A stretch of DNA of 64,000 nucleotides, from contig NZ_AFCF02000008.1 in the NCBI RefSeq assembly GCF_000203975.2, positions 434,001 to 498,000 on the forward strand, read 5' to 3'. This DNA comes from Leisingera sp. ANG1. GTDB lineage: Bacteria > Pseudomonadota > Alphaproteobacteria > Rhodobacterales > Rhodobacteraceae. Below the pieces are notes generated by a model, which saw nothing but the letters and a program-made list of their open reading frames with translations, was not told the origin of the DNA and did no database searches. Both the position numbers and the translations under genes were made by a program. Of the stretch, positions 9,005 to 18,196 are shown one piece after another. Numbering within the stretch: the first letter of the stretch is position 1; each line of letters begins with the position of its first letter.

Positions 9005-10936
9005 ATGGGTATTGTGTCACAGCCGCTGCGGCAGCTCCGGCAGCCGCAGCAGGGAAAGCTCCCGCAGCAAGGGCTGCCGCCGGATGCGCCGCCGCCGGTA
9101 GACAACAGCAGCATGATGAAGGCTCTGGTGCTGCGCCAGCATCAGAAAGCCGCGCTTGGACGGGTGCTGGTTGCCGAAGGGCTGGCGAGCGAGGACCAGG
9201 TCCAGGACACATTGTCCCGCCAGTACCGGATGCCCCGCGCTGACTTGTCCGGCCAGATGGCCAACTCCCGGCTGCTGGCCTGCAAACCCGCGCGGTTCTG
9301 GCTGCGCCACTGCGCGGTTCCCTGGATGCAGCTGGGCCGGACCGTCACAGTGGCGGTTGCCCACCCCGACCGGTTTGAGACCCTGCAGCAGGAACTGCGG
9401 GACAGTTTCCAGCAGGTCACCCCGGTTCTGGCCAGTGAAGCCCAGATTACAGCACTGCTGACCGCCCATTTCAGCCCCGCCCTGGTGCAGCAGGCCAGCT
9501 GCAGCGTGGCCCCGCAGCTAAGCTGCCGCACCCTGCGGCTTGCGCGGGGCCGCGCTCTGCTGGCCACCTTGGCCGCCCCGGCGCTCTTTCTGTCCTGGCA
9601 CGCTCCGGCAGCGGTTTTCACCTCTCTCAGCGCATTGGCGCTGCTCTCTGTATTTCTGTTTACCGCGCTCAAGCTCTGCGGACTCGCCTCTTACTGGCAT
9701 GCACGCGCGCACCGGGTATCCACCAAGCCCGAGCTTGCCACGCCTCCCCGCACCTCCTGCCCTATGATTTCAATCCTGATTCCGCTCTATCAGGAGGCCG
9801 AGATCAGCCGCGCCTTGCTCACCCGGATCCGGAAACTCAGCTATCCGCGGGCGCAGACAGACGTGATCCTGGTGCTGGAGGAGCACGACAGCGTCACCCG
9901 TGCCGCCCTGCAGAACGCCCGCCTGCCCGCTTGGATCCGCGTGGTGGAAGTGCCGGCCTTCGGCGGGCTGACGACAAAACCCCGGGCGATGAACTATTCG
10001 CTGAATTTCTGCCGGGGCGACATCATCGGGGTCTGGGACGCAGAAGATGCGCCCCAGGCCGAGCAGCTGAATCAGGTGGCCCAGGCCTTTGCCGCCGCTG
10101 ATAAACGGACGGCGTGTTTTCAGGGAGTGCTGGACTACTACAATCCGGGCACCAACTGGATATCACGCTGCTTCACGCTGGAATATGCCAGCTGGTTCCG
10201 CATCGTTTTGCATGGCATCGCCCGGCTCGGCCTTGTTGTGCCTCTGGGCGGCACCACCATGTTTGTGCGCCGCAAGGTGCTGGAGGAACTGGGCGGCTGG
10301 GATGCCCACAACGTCACCGAAGACGCTGATCTGGGCGTCCGCCTGTACCGGGCAGGATACCGCACGGAAATGCTGCCCAGCACGACATATGAGGAAGCCA
10401 ACTGGCGCCCCTGGCCCTGGATCAAGCAGCGTTCCCGCTGGCTCAAGGGGTTTATGGTGACCTATCTGGTGCATATGCGCCAGCCGCTGCGGCTGCTAGC
10501 GGAACTGGGCTGGAAGCGTTTTCTGGGCTTTCAGGCGTTCTTTCTGGGCACCATCGGGCAGTTCCTGTTTGCCCCGGTGCTGTGGTCGTTCTGGCTGTTC
10601 ACCCTGGGCCTGCCGCACCCCAGCGACGAGAGCCTGCCGCCGCTGCTGCTGACGCTGGCCGCGGCAATGCTGGTGTTCTTTGAAGGGTTGGGGCTGGTCA
10701 TAAGTATCACCGCGGCCTTTGCCATGGGGCGGCCCTGGCTGGCAGCCTGGGCACCTGCAATGATCCTTTACTTCCCGATGGGCGCCGTTGCGGTTGCCAA
10801 GGCGGCGCATGAACTGCTCGCGCGGCCATTTTTCTGGGACAAGACGGCCCACGGCATCAAACCCGCCACCAAACGCCGCCGCCGCCGCTGGCGGGTTATC
10901 CCCGCCCGCTGGCGTCCTGCTTCAGCCGGGTCATGA
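9005..10936 (+). CDS. GspE_N-domain/GT2 membrane glycosyltransferase
   Basis: 643-aa processive-type glycosyltransferase of the inner membrane. Residues about 40-160 form a GspE_N/MshEN-like domain (LGRVLVAEGLASEDQVQDTL), the kind that binds c-di-GMP in some proteins. Two hydrophobic helices (about 185-227) precede a GT2 catalytic domain with DAED at 345-348, TEDAD at 438-442 and the QxxRW motif QRSRW at 475-479. More membrane helices follow (about 505-610), then a strongly basic tail. The same layout occurs in XagB/NfrB-like proteins. The product is presumably an exported polysaccharide; the sugar donor cannot be inferred. M37/M38 are alternative starts. Its 3' end overlaps the converging GntR gene by 41 bp. 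Confidence 0.82.
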   Translation: MGIVSQPLRQLRQPQQGKLPQQGLPPDAPPPVDNSSMMKALVLRQHQKAALGRVLVAEGLASEDQVQDTLSRQYRMPRADLSGQMANSRLLACKPARFWLRHCAVPWMQLGRTVTVAVAHPDRFETLQQELRDSFQQVTPVLASEAQITALLTAHFSPALVQQASCSVAPQLSCRTLRLARGRALLATLAAPALFLSWHAPAAVFTSLSALALLSVFLFTALKLCGLASYWHARAHRVSTKPELATPPRTSCPMISILIPLYQEAEISRALLTRIRKLSYPRAQTDVILVLEEHDSVTRAALQNARLPAWIRVVEVPAFGGLTTKPRAMNYSLNFCRGDIIGVWDAEDAPQAEQLNQVAQAFAAADKRTACFQGVLDYYNPGTNWISRCFTLEYASWFRIVLHGIARLGLVVPLGGTTMFVRRKVLEELGGWDAHNVTEDADLGVRLYRAGYRTEMLPSTTYEEANWRPWPWIKQRSRWLKGFMVTYLVHMRQPLRLLAELGWKRFLGFQAFFLGTIGQFLFAPVLWSFWLFTLGLPHPSDESLPPLLLTLAAAMLVFFEGLGLVISITAAFAMGRPWLAAWAPAMILYFPMGAVAVAKAAHELLARPFFWDKTAHGIKPATKRRRRRWRVIPARWRPASAGS

Positions 10937-11540
10937 ACGCGATTGAAATATGCTCCTTCAGCGCTTCACCCGCTGCCGCCTCATCGCGGCGGCTGATCGC
11001 GTCGACAATTCCCTTGTGCTCTGACTGGGCAATCTCGCTGCGGCCCTCGGCCGCCAGCGAGGTGGTTGCCATCAGCGCCATCGTCCGGTGCACCAGATCC
11101 AGCTGCTGCACCAGGTAACGGTTGTGCGATGCCAGGTGGATCTGCTCATGGAACCGGCGGTTTGCCTTGGACAGCGCCGTCGGATCGCCGACCAGCTTGT
11201 CGTCGGACTCGACCATCTCCTTCAGCACCTTGATCTCTTCTTCGGTGGCATGGCGCGCCGCCAGCTGCGCCGCCAGCCCCTCCAGCTCGCGCCGCACCAC
11301 ATAGAGCTCTGCCATCTGGTTGTGATCCAGCGAAGCGACGATCAGGGACCGCCCGTCACGTTCGAGCAGCGATTGCGTCTCCAGCCGCTGCAGCGCTTCG
11401 CGGATCGGGGTGCGCGACACGCCAAAGCGCTCCGCCAGATCGCTTTCCACCAGCCGGTCGCCCGGTTTGTAGATCCCCGAGTCGATCGCCTCGAGGATCA
11501 GCGCATAGGCATCTTTCTGGTTGCTGCGGCTCTGGCTCAT
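10896..11540 (-). CDS. GntR family regulator, FadR/FCD type
   Basis: 214-aa DNA-binding regulator. The N-terminal winged HTH (about residues 8-72) contains GDRLVESDLAERFGVSRTP followed by IREALQRLETQSLL, the standard GntR signature. The all-helical C-terminal FCD domain has the metal/ligand pattern of this subfamily: RRELEGLAAQLAA, NRRFHEQIHLASHN and SEHKGIVDAISRRD. Such proteins usually repress catabolic genes for organic acids or sugars and respond to a carboxylate effector; the ligand is unknown. ATG 11540 was chosen (MSQSRSNQKDAYALILE, aggga upstream); the extension to 11612 is not conserved in character. It is divergent from the HAD nucleotidase gene. Confidence 0.88.
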   Translation of the reverse strand: MSQSRSNQKDAYALILEAIDSGIYKPGDRLVESDLAERFGVSRTPIREALQRLETQSLLERDGRSLIVASLDHNQMAELYVVRRELEGLAAQLAARHATEEEIKVLKEMVESDDKLVGDPTALSKANRRFHEQIHLASHNRYLVQQLDLVHRTMALMATTSLAAEGRSEIAQSEHKGIVDAISRRDEAAAGEALKEHISIAFMTRLKQDASGRG

Positions 11541-11682
11541 GGTCGTCCCTGTCTGTTTTGATCCGACAATCTCTACAGCGCATCCCCCAGCAATCAACCC
11601 TGATGGCGCCAAAGCGCTGAAAACCCGCAGGCAAAATGCGCTTTTGATTGCAAATGCCGCTTGGGGGCCCTACTTCGGCACC

Positions 11683-12327
11683 ATGCCCAAACACGCCTTC
11701 TCCCACGTCCGCCAATGGGTGTTCGATCTGGACAACACCCTCTATCACCCGTCTGCGCGGTTGTTTGACCAGATAGAGGTTAAGATGACCGCCTATGTGA
11801 TGGACGCGCTCAAGGTCGACAGGGCAGAGGCCGACCACCTGCGCAGCCATTACTGGCGCGAGCACGGAACCACCCTTGCCGGGCTGATGCGCGAACACGA
11901 TCTGGACCCGAACCCTTATCTGGTCGCAGTCCACGACATCTCTATGGACCATCTGGAGGAGGACGCGCCGCTGGCGGCCGCGATCCGCAATCTGCCCGGC
12001 AAGAAGATCGTCTATACCAACGGCTCTGCCCCCTATGCCGAGCGGGTACTGGCCGCGCGCGGACTGTCCGGACTGTTCGATGAGGTTTACGGCGTCGAAC
12101 ACGCGGACTACCACCCGAAGCCCGAACGCCGCGCCTTTGACCGGGTGTTTGCCCGCGCCGGGATCGCCCCGCAGCAGGCCGCCATGTTCGAGGATGATCC
12201 GCGCAACCTGGCCGCCCCGCATGAGATGGGCATGCGCACCGTCCATGTGGCGCCAGAGCCGGTCAAGGCGGACCATATCCATCATCATTCGGACGATCTG
12301 GCGGGTTTTCTGGCCGCACTGAATTGA
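11683..12327 (+). CDS. HAD-family pyrimidine 5'-nucleotidase
   Basis: 214-aa cytoplasmic HAD phosphatase of the pyrimidine 5'-nucleotidase (SDT1/PHM8-like) subgroup, which dephosphorylates pyrimidine nucleotides. Motif I is WVFDLDNTLYHP (nucleophile and general acid aspartates), motif II VYTNGS, motif III Lys in HPKPERRAF, and motif IV AMFEDDPRNLAAP. The small cap domain lies between motifs I and II, as in this subgroup. ATG 11683 starts MPKHAFSHVRQWVFDLDN, matching family length; a further in-frame reading back to 11521 overlaps the divergent GntR gene. No strong ribosome site is visible. Confidence 0.88.
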   Translation: MPKHAFSHVRQWVFDLDNTLYHPSARLFDQIEVKMTAYVMDALKVDRAEADHLRSHYWREHGTTLAGLMREHDLDPNPYLVAVHDISMDHLEEDAPLAAAIRNLPGKKIVYTNGSAPYAERVLAARGLSGLFDEVYGVEHADYHPKPERRAFDRVFARAGIAPQQAAMFEDDPRNLAAPHEMGMRTVHVAPEPVKADHIHHHSDDLAGFLAALN

Positions 12328-12490
12328 CCGCAAAGCCTGCGCCAGGACGCTTTTGCGCAGCCGTTTGCCGCATCGCAAAATGTGTGCAATTGCATTCCGG
12401 CAAAACTTCGCAACTGCGGCAAAATATACCTGTTTGCTGCATGTTTTCCTCCCTATATGCGCCCCGAAACGACCTGATGGAGCCTGACCG

Positions 12491-12739
12491 ATGAGCGCAT
12501 ATACCCTCCCCGCCCAACTGACCCTGTGGCAGCGCATCCTGTTTGCCGTGCCGCTGCTGGGACGGATCTTCAAGGAGGTCGCCTACGGCCCGGAAGAGAA
12601 CATCGGCTACGCCCTGGCAACCTTTGTCAGCCTCTGGGGCTGCTCGGTCCTGCTGTTCGGTATTCCGGGGCTGTATATCCCCGCGCTGTGCATGGTGCCG
12701 GTGATGTTCCTGGTTCTGCTCTCCATCACCCGCGGCTAA
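12491..12739 (+). CDS. Small conserved-looking membrane protein
   Basis: 82-aa protein, unrecognised. It has a short amphipathic N-terminus (LPAQLTLWQRILFAVPLLGRIFKE), then two hydrophobic segments (about residues 40-62 and 62-80; IGYALATFVSLWGCSVLLFG and YIPALCMVPVMFLVLLSI). Codon use and GC match the neighbours, ggag sits upstream of ATG 12491, and the frame is short but clean, so it is likely a real gene. It is transcribed in the same direction as the ubiH-type gene 78 bp downstream. An inner-membrane location is inferred from the helices. Confidence 0.7.
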   Translation: MSAYTLPAQLTLWQRILFAVPLLGRIFKEVAYGPEENIGYALATFVSLWGCSVLLFGIPGLYIPALCMVPVMFLVLLSITRG

Positions 12740-12817
12740 TTCCCCGCGCGGCAGGTTGCGGCTTGTCTTCCCCCTCCGTCAGGGCCTATTTCAGGGCAAC
12801 AACGGAGGGCTGAGACC

Positions 12818-14014
12818 ATGGCCGAGACCTGCGACATCCTGATTTCCGGCGGCGGCATTGCGGGACTGACCGCAGCCGCCGCGTTTGCCTCCAAGGGCTT
12901 CAGCGTCATTTGCGCCGACCCGGCCCCGCCGGTCACTGAGCGCGACGCCGAAGGCTCCGATCTGCGCACCACGGCCTTTCTGCAACCGGCGCAGGCGCTG
13001 CTGGAGCGCTGCGGGATCTGGGCACGGCTGGCGGATCACGCCGCCCCGTTGCAAATCATGCGCATCGTTGATGCCGGCGGCGCCCGGCCCGAACCACGGG
13101 TGGTCAAGGATTTCAACGCCGCCGATATTTCAGACCAGCCGTTCGGGTGGAACCTGCCCAACTGGCTTCTGCGCCGTGAGATGATCGCCCGGCTGGCGGA
13201 ACTGCCGAACGTCGACCTGCGTTTCGGCACCGGCACCACTGGCCTGTTCACCCGCACCGATGAGGCGCGCGTCGGCCTCAGCGGCGGCACCCAGGTGACC
13301 GCAAAACTGGTAGTGGCCTGTGACGGCCGCAACTCCCCCATGCGCGAGGCCGCTGGTATTCCGGTGAAAACCACCCGTTACGGGCAAAAGGCGCTGGCCT
13401 TTGCCGTCACCCACCCTGTGCCACATGACAACGTCTCCACCGAGATCCACCGCTCCGGCGGGCCTTTTACACTGGTGCCTTTGCCCGAATACCAGGGCCA
13501 GCCCTCCTCAGCCATTGTCTGGATGGAGCGCGGACCCAGGGCGCAGGACCTCCTGAACCTCGCCCCTGCCGCCTTTGAGGCCGCGATGACCGAGCGCAGC
13601 TGCGGGCTGTTCGGCGATCTGAAACTGGCCTCCCGCCGCACCATCTGGCCGATCATCAGCCAGTCAGCAGAGCGGCTGAACGGCGAACGGCTGGCGCTGA
13701 TGGCCGAAGCCGCCCATGTGGTGCCGCCGATCGGCGCGCAAGGTTTGAACATGTCCCTGGGCGACCTGCGCAGCCTGCTGGAACTGGCCGAGGCCCGCCC
13801 CGAAAGCCTGGGCGATGCGCAGATGCTGGCGGCCTACCACAAGGCCCGCCACAACGAGATCCTGCTGCGCGTGAAGGGCATCGACCTCCTGAACCGCACC
13901 TCCATGCTGGCGCCGCGCCCGCTGCGCGACCTGCGTGCCTTTGGCCTCAACGCGCTGTATTCGCTGGCGCCAGTGCGCAAGACGCTGATGCAGATGGGCC
14001 TGGGTGTGAAATAA
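12818..14014 (+). CDS. UbiH/COQ6-family FAD-dependent hydroxylase
   Basis: 398-aa flavoprotein monooxygenase of the UbiH/UbiF/VisC/COQ6 family, which hydroxylates the ring of ubiquinone intermediates using O2 and NAD(P)H. The N-terminal Rossmann motif is SGGGIAGLTAAAAFASKG (from residue 10), the middle DG motif is VACDGRNSP, and the C-terminal flavin motif reads LMAEAAHVVPPIGAQGLN. That last motif differs from the textbook GDAAH form, but the EAAH...GAQGLN variant is, as far as I recall, usual in alphaproteobacterial members. Which ring carbon it hydroxylates is not decidable from sequence. ggagg precedes ATG 12818. The next gene starts 1 nt after its stop codon, so they are probably co-transcribed. 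Confidence 0.9.
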   Translation: MAETCDILISGGGIAGLTAAAAFASKGFSVICADPAPPVTERDAEGSDLRTTAFLQPAQALLERCGIWARLADHAAPLQIMRIVDAGGARPEPRVVKDFNAADISDQPFGWNLPNWLLRREMIARLAELPNVDLRFGTGTTGLFTRTDEARVGLSGGTQVTAKLVVACDGRNSPMREAAGIPVKTTRYGQKALAFAVTHPVPHDNVSTEIHRSGGPFTLVPLPEYQGQPSSAIVWMERGPRAQDLLNLAPAAFEAAMTERSCGLFGDLKLASRRTIWPIISQSAERLNGERLALMAEAAHVVPPIGAQGLNMSLGDLRSLLELAEARPESLGDAQMLAAYHKARHNEILLRVKGIDLLNRTSMLAPRPLRDLRAFGLNALYSLAPVRKTLMQMGLGVK

Positions 14015-14015
14015 C

Positions 14016-14720
14016 ATGCGGGCTGCCGGACGCTATTTGAAAAGCCACTGGCAGTTCCTCTGCCTGACCCTGGCGATTGCCCTCCTCTCGCAAACCCCGG
14101 CGCTGTTGCCCTTGCGCATCCTCACTGTCTTTCTGCATGAGTTCTCCCATGCTGCCATGACTTTGCTGACCGGCGGGGATGTGGTCAGCCTGACCATCGA
14201 CCCCTATGAAGGCGGCAGAGTGGTCTCGCGCGGCGGCAGCCGCTTCCTGACGCTCACGGCAGGCTACACCGGATCGCTGCTGATCGGTTCTGCCCTGTTC
14301 GTGATTGCCCTGCGTACCGATTGGGACCGCAAGGTGCTCGCCTTATTCGGCGCAATCACCCTGGCGGTTGCGGCTTTCTATGTCCGGGAACTGTTCGCGC
14401 TTGGCTTTACCCTTGCCACCGGCGCGCTGATGCTCGCCGCATCGCGCTATCTCAGCCTCAATATCAACGACATGATCCTGCGGGTGATCGGGGTCGGCAG
14501 CATGATCTACGTGCCGCTTGATATCTGGGACGACACCATCGCGCGATCCTACCTGCGCTCCGACGCGCGGATGATGGCGGAGGAGTTCGGCGGCGCAACC
14601 ATGCTATGGGGCGGGATTTGGCTGGCAATCAGCCTCGGGGTGATCTGGCTCACCCTGCGCCACGGATTGGGCCGCACAAGCAATATCCCCTTGCGCAGCC
14701 CAGTCCGGATTTTGCGTTAA
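14016..14720 (+). CDS. M50-type integral membrane metallopeptidase-like protein
   Basis: 234-aa protein with about five or six membrane helices and the zinc-binding HExxH sequence FLHEFSHAA (His41, Glu42, His45) at the end of the first helix, as in M50/M50B site-2-protease-like proteins. A glycine-rich loop (DPYEGGRVVSRGGSRF) follows and LDIWDD near residue 168 could supply the third metal ligand. Members of this subgroup are called peptidase M50B-like; substrates are unknown. It starts 1 nt after the ubiH-type stop codon (translational coupling likely) and its stop overlaps the converging aminotransferase stop by 3 bp. Confidence 0.8.
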   Translation: MRAAGRYLKSHWQFLCLTLAIALLSQTPALLPLRILTVFLHEFSHAAMTLLTGGDVVSLTIDPYEGGRVVSRGGSRFLTLTAGYTGSLLIGSALFVIALRTDWDRKVLALFGAITLAVAAFYVRELFALGFTLATGALMLAASRYLSLNINDMILRVIGVGSMIYVPLDIWDDTIARSYLRSDARMMAEEFGGATMLWGGIWLAISLGVIWLTLRHGLGRTSNIPLRSPVRILR

Positions 14721-15841
14721 AGCACCTGATCCACGACGGTTTTCAACCGCGCGATGGTGGCCTCCACGTCATAGAGCTTGTCGAGGCCAAAGAGGCCCAG
14801 CCGGAATGTGCGGAAATCCGCAGGCTCATCGCACTGCAGCGGCACGCCCGCGGCGATCTGGGTACCCAGCGCCAGGAACTTCTTGCCGTTCTGCACGTCC
14901 GGGTCGCTGGTATAGCTCACCACCACACCCGGCGCGCCAAAACCGTCGGCGGCAACTGAGGTGATGCCCTTTTCGTTCAGCATCATCCGCACGCCGTTGC
15001 CCAGCGCCCATTGCGCATCGCGCAGTTTCTCGAAACCATATTCCTTGGTCTCCAGCATGGTGTCGCGGAAGTCCTTTAGCGCATCGGTCGGCATGGTGGC
15101 ATGATAGGCATGGCCGCCGTCCTCATAGGCCTTCATGATCGTGCGCCATTGTTTCAGGTTGATGGCGAAGCTGTCCGAGGTGGTTTCTTCCAGCCGCGCC
15201 AGCGCCCGGTCCGAGAACATCACCAGACCGGCAGAGGGCGACGCGCTCCAGCCCTTTTGCGGGGCAGAGATCAGCACATCGACGCCAGTCGCCTTCATGT
15301 CGATCCAAGCGCAGCCCGACGCGATGCAGTCCAGCACCATCAGCGCTCCAACCTCATGCGCAGCCGCGGCCATGGCGGTCACATAATCATCCGGCAGGAT
15401 CACACCGGCAGCGGTTTCCACATGCGGGGCAAAGACGATGTCCGGCTTCTGCTCCTTGATCGCTGCCACCACGTCGGCAATCGGCGCCGGCTCAAACGGC
15501 GAGGCGCTCTCATTGCCGGTCCGGCGCGCCTTCATCACGGTCGAGGACGCGGTGAAGCCGCCCGCCTCAAAGATTTGACTCCAGCGGTAGGAGAACCAGC
15601 CATTGCGCACGACCAGCGCATTTGCCCCGCGGGCAAACTGGCGCGCCACCGCCTCCATCGCATAAGTCCCACCGCCCGGCACCAGCGCCACGGCCTCGGC
15701 GTTATAGACCTCTTTCAGCATCGCGTTGATGTCCAGCATCACGGTCTGGAAGGTCTTGGACATGTGGTTGAGCGAGCGGTCGGTGAAAACCACCGAGAAT
15801 TCATCCAGACCCTGCGGGTCCACGGTATCGAGCAGTGCCAT
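14717..15841 (-). CDS. Class V PLP-dependent aminotransferase (alanine/serine-glyoxylate type)
   Basis: 374-aa fold-type I PLP enzyme of the alanine-glyoxylate/serine-glyoxylate aminotransferase family. The PLP lysine lies in SAPQKGWSASPS, preceded by the cofactor aspartate in MVLDCIASGCAW, and the phosphate-binding region is VPGGGTYAMEAVARQF. HVETAAGVILPDDY is the family glyoxylate-aminotransferase motif (usually HxETSTG). The enzyme would move an amino group from alanine or serine to glyoxylate; the true donor/acceptor pair needs biochemistry. ATG 15841 gives MALLDTVDPQGLDEF. Two Lrp-type regulators lie directly upstream on the same strand and could respond to its amino acid substrate. Confidence 0.85.
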   Translation of the reverse strand: MALLDTVDPQGLDEFSVVFTDRSLNHMSKTFQTVMLDINAMLKEVYNAEAVALVPGGGTYAMEAVARQFARGANALVVRNGWFSYRWSQIFEAGGFTASSTVMKARRTGNESASPFEPAPIADVVAAIKEQKPDIVFAPHVETAAGVILPDDYVTAMAAAAHEVGALMVLDCIASGCAWIDMKATGVDVLISAPQKGWSASPSAGLVMFSDRALARLEETTSDSFAINLKQWRTIMKAYEDGGHAYHATMPTDALKDFRDTMLETKEYGFEKLRDAQWALGNGVRMMLNEKGITSVAADGFGAPGVVVSYTSDPDVQNGKKFLALGTQIAAGVPLQCDEPADFRTFRLGLFGLDKLYDVEATIARLKTVVDQVL

Positions 15842-15983
15842 CTGGGCCTCCCTTGGTATTCCTCATGAAACGGCTAGCCGGTGCCGCAGGCTTTGGCAAA
15901 GCCTACAATGGCATACAGCACCGCCGCCGTTCTCCGAAGGGTGATACTGACGGAACGCGGTGGAAAAGACAGCCCAGGCACGA

Positions 15984-16015
15984 CAAAAAACACCCGCATT
16001 TGCGCCAAGCGGGTT
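15984..16015 (-). terminator. Rho-independent terminator of the Lrp pair
   Basis: Read on the minus strand: acccgc/gcgggt stem (15992-15997 with 16009-16014), then a run of six T (15985-15990). Lies 26 bp beyond the stop codon of the downstream Lrp gene, separating it from the aminotransferase gene. Confidence 0.78.
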
Positions 16016-16040
16016 TCACATCGGCAACAAAGGTGCGCCG

Positions 16041-16499
16041 TTATCCCAGCGGCCCCGGCCGACGCTCCTCGCTCAGCAGCACATTGGCCTCGACATTGCC
16101 CACCCCCGGCAAGGTCATCACCCGCCGCCGCAGCACGCGTTCGAAATCGGAGATATCCCGCGCCGTCACCCGCAGGCGGTAGTCATACATGCCCAGCACA
16201 TGCTCCACTGTCTGCACCTCGGGAATGGCGGAAACTGCACGTTCAAAATCCTCCAACGAGACCCGCCCCTTGGTCGCCAGTTTGACGCCCAGAAAAACAG
16301 TCACGCCGAATCCCAGCTTCTCCTTGTCCAGTTCCAGCCTGCGGCCCGCGATGATACCCGCCTCCTGCAGCCGTTTTATCCGCCGCCAGGTGGCGGGCTG
16401 GCTCAGGCCCAACTGCCGCCCCAGTGCCCCTGCGGACAAGGTCGCATCCTCCGACAGCGCCCGCAGGATGGCAAAATCGAGATCATCCAGCCCGCTCAT
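16041..16499 (-). CDS. Lrp/AsnC family regulator (second of pair)
   Basis: 152-aa feast/famine regulator. The N-terminal HTH (about residues 4-52) contains LDFAILRALSEDATLSAGAL and LGLSQPATWRRIKRLQEAGII; the C-terminal RAM ligand-binding/oligomerisation domain contains the glycine-rich EHVLGMYDYRLRVTARD and LPGVGNVEANVLL. Proteins of this kind form octamers and sense amino acids. Its ATG (16499) overlaps the stop codon of the neighbouring Lrp gene in an ATGA arrangement, so the two are translationally coupled. A terminator follows. The divergence of the pair from ilvC suggests amino acid control of that gene, but no operator could be identified. Confidence 0.9.
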   Translation of the reverse strand: MSGLDDLDFAILRALSEDATLSAGALGRQLGLSQPATWRRIKRLQEAGIIAGRRLELDKEKLGFGVTVFLGVKLATKGRVSLEDFERAVSAIPEVQTVEHVLGMYDYRLRVTARDISDFERVLRRRVMTLPGVGNVEANVLLSEERRPGPLG

Positions 16500-16951
16500 A
16501 CCGGCAGCACCTCATCCGACTTGATCCGCGCCACATGCATCAGCGCCTCGATGTCGGTGATATGCGGCAGGTTCAGAATGGCGGCACGGTAGATCTGCTG
16601 GTAATGCGGCATGTCGCGTGCAATCACCGAAAGCCGCACATCCACCTGCCCCAGAAAGGTCTGGATCTCGATCACCTCGGCAATGCCGCGCGCCGCCTCG
16701 ATGAACTCGTCAAAGGCGCGCGGGTTGGTCTTGTCCAGCGTCACCCGCAGCGACACCTCCACCTCATACCCCAGGGCGCGCCAGTCGATCACCGCCCGCT
16801 GGCCGAGGATGACGCCGCTCTCGCGCAGCTTCTCCAGCCGCCGCGACAGGCGCGAGGCCGTAAGCCCCAGCCGTTCCGCCAGATCCGGAATCGATTGCTC
16901 CGGGTCGCTTTGCATATAGCGCAGAATGCGCCGGTCGAGATCATCAAGCAT
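16496..16951 (-). CDS. Lrp/AsnC family regulator (first of pair)
   Basis: 151-aa paralogue-like regulator: HTH with LDDLDRRILRYMQSDPEQ and RLGLTASRLSRRLEKLRESG, then a RAM domain with IQTFLGQVDVRLSVIARD and LPHITDIEALMHV. ATG 16951 (MLDDLDRRIL) gives the usual family length; a TTG at 16972 would add seven residues (TDSDEIM) and cannot be excluded. It is divergent from ilvC, with about 130 bp between start codons, the classical position for a local regulator. It overlaps the next Lrp gene by 4 bp. Two different Lrp subunits made together may form mixed oligomers; this is inference. Confidence 0.88.
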   Translation of the reverse strand: MLDDLDRRILRYMQSDPEQSIPDLAERLGLTASRLSRRLEKLRESGVILGQRAVIDWRALGYEVEVSLRVTLDKTNPRAFDEFIEAARGIAEVIEIQTFLGQVDVRLSVIARDMPHYQQIYRAAILNLPHITDIEALMHVARIKSDEVLPV

Positions 16952-17050
16952 GATTTCATCACTATCAGTCAATATGACGAATGACTACTGCAAAGAAACT
17001 GCGAAATTCATGCGTAACAGCAATCGCCTTCCCCGCCCACATGCCTATGA

Positions 17051-18106
<1,056 letters not shown>

Positions 18107-18141
18107 GGCGCCCGCGGAACCCTCCGCTGACCTTACCTCTG

Positions 18142-18175
18142 CAGGGCGCTCCGGTTTTGGGGCGCCCTTTTTCAT
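18142..18175 (+). terminator. Rho-independent terminator of ilvC
   Basis: Stem agggcgctcc/ggggcgccct (one G-T wobble) with a 6-nt loop and a T-rich tail (tttttcattt). Lies about 36 bp after the ilvC stop codon and just before the first DMT exporter gene. Confidence 0.88.
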
Positions 18176-18196
18176 TTATTTTATTGAGGTTATCCG

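Noticed and set aside
12818-14014. Altered flavin motif LMAEAAHVVPPIGAQGLN in the UbiH-type protein as a sign of inactivity
   Set aside because: The EAAH/GAQGLN variant is, as far as I recall, common in alphaproteobacterial members of this family, and the other flavin motifs are intact.
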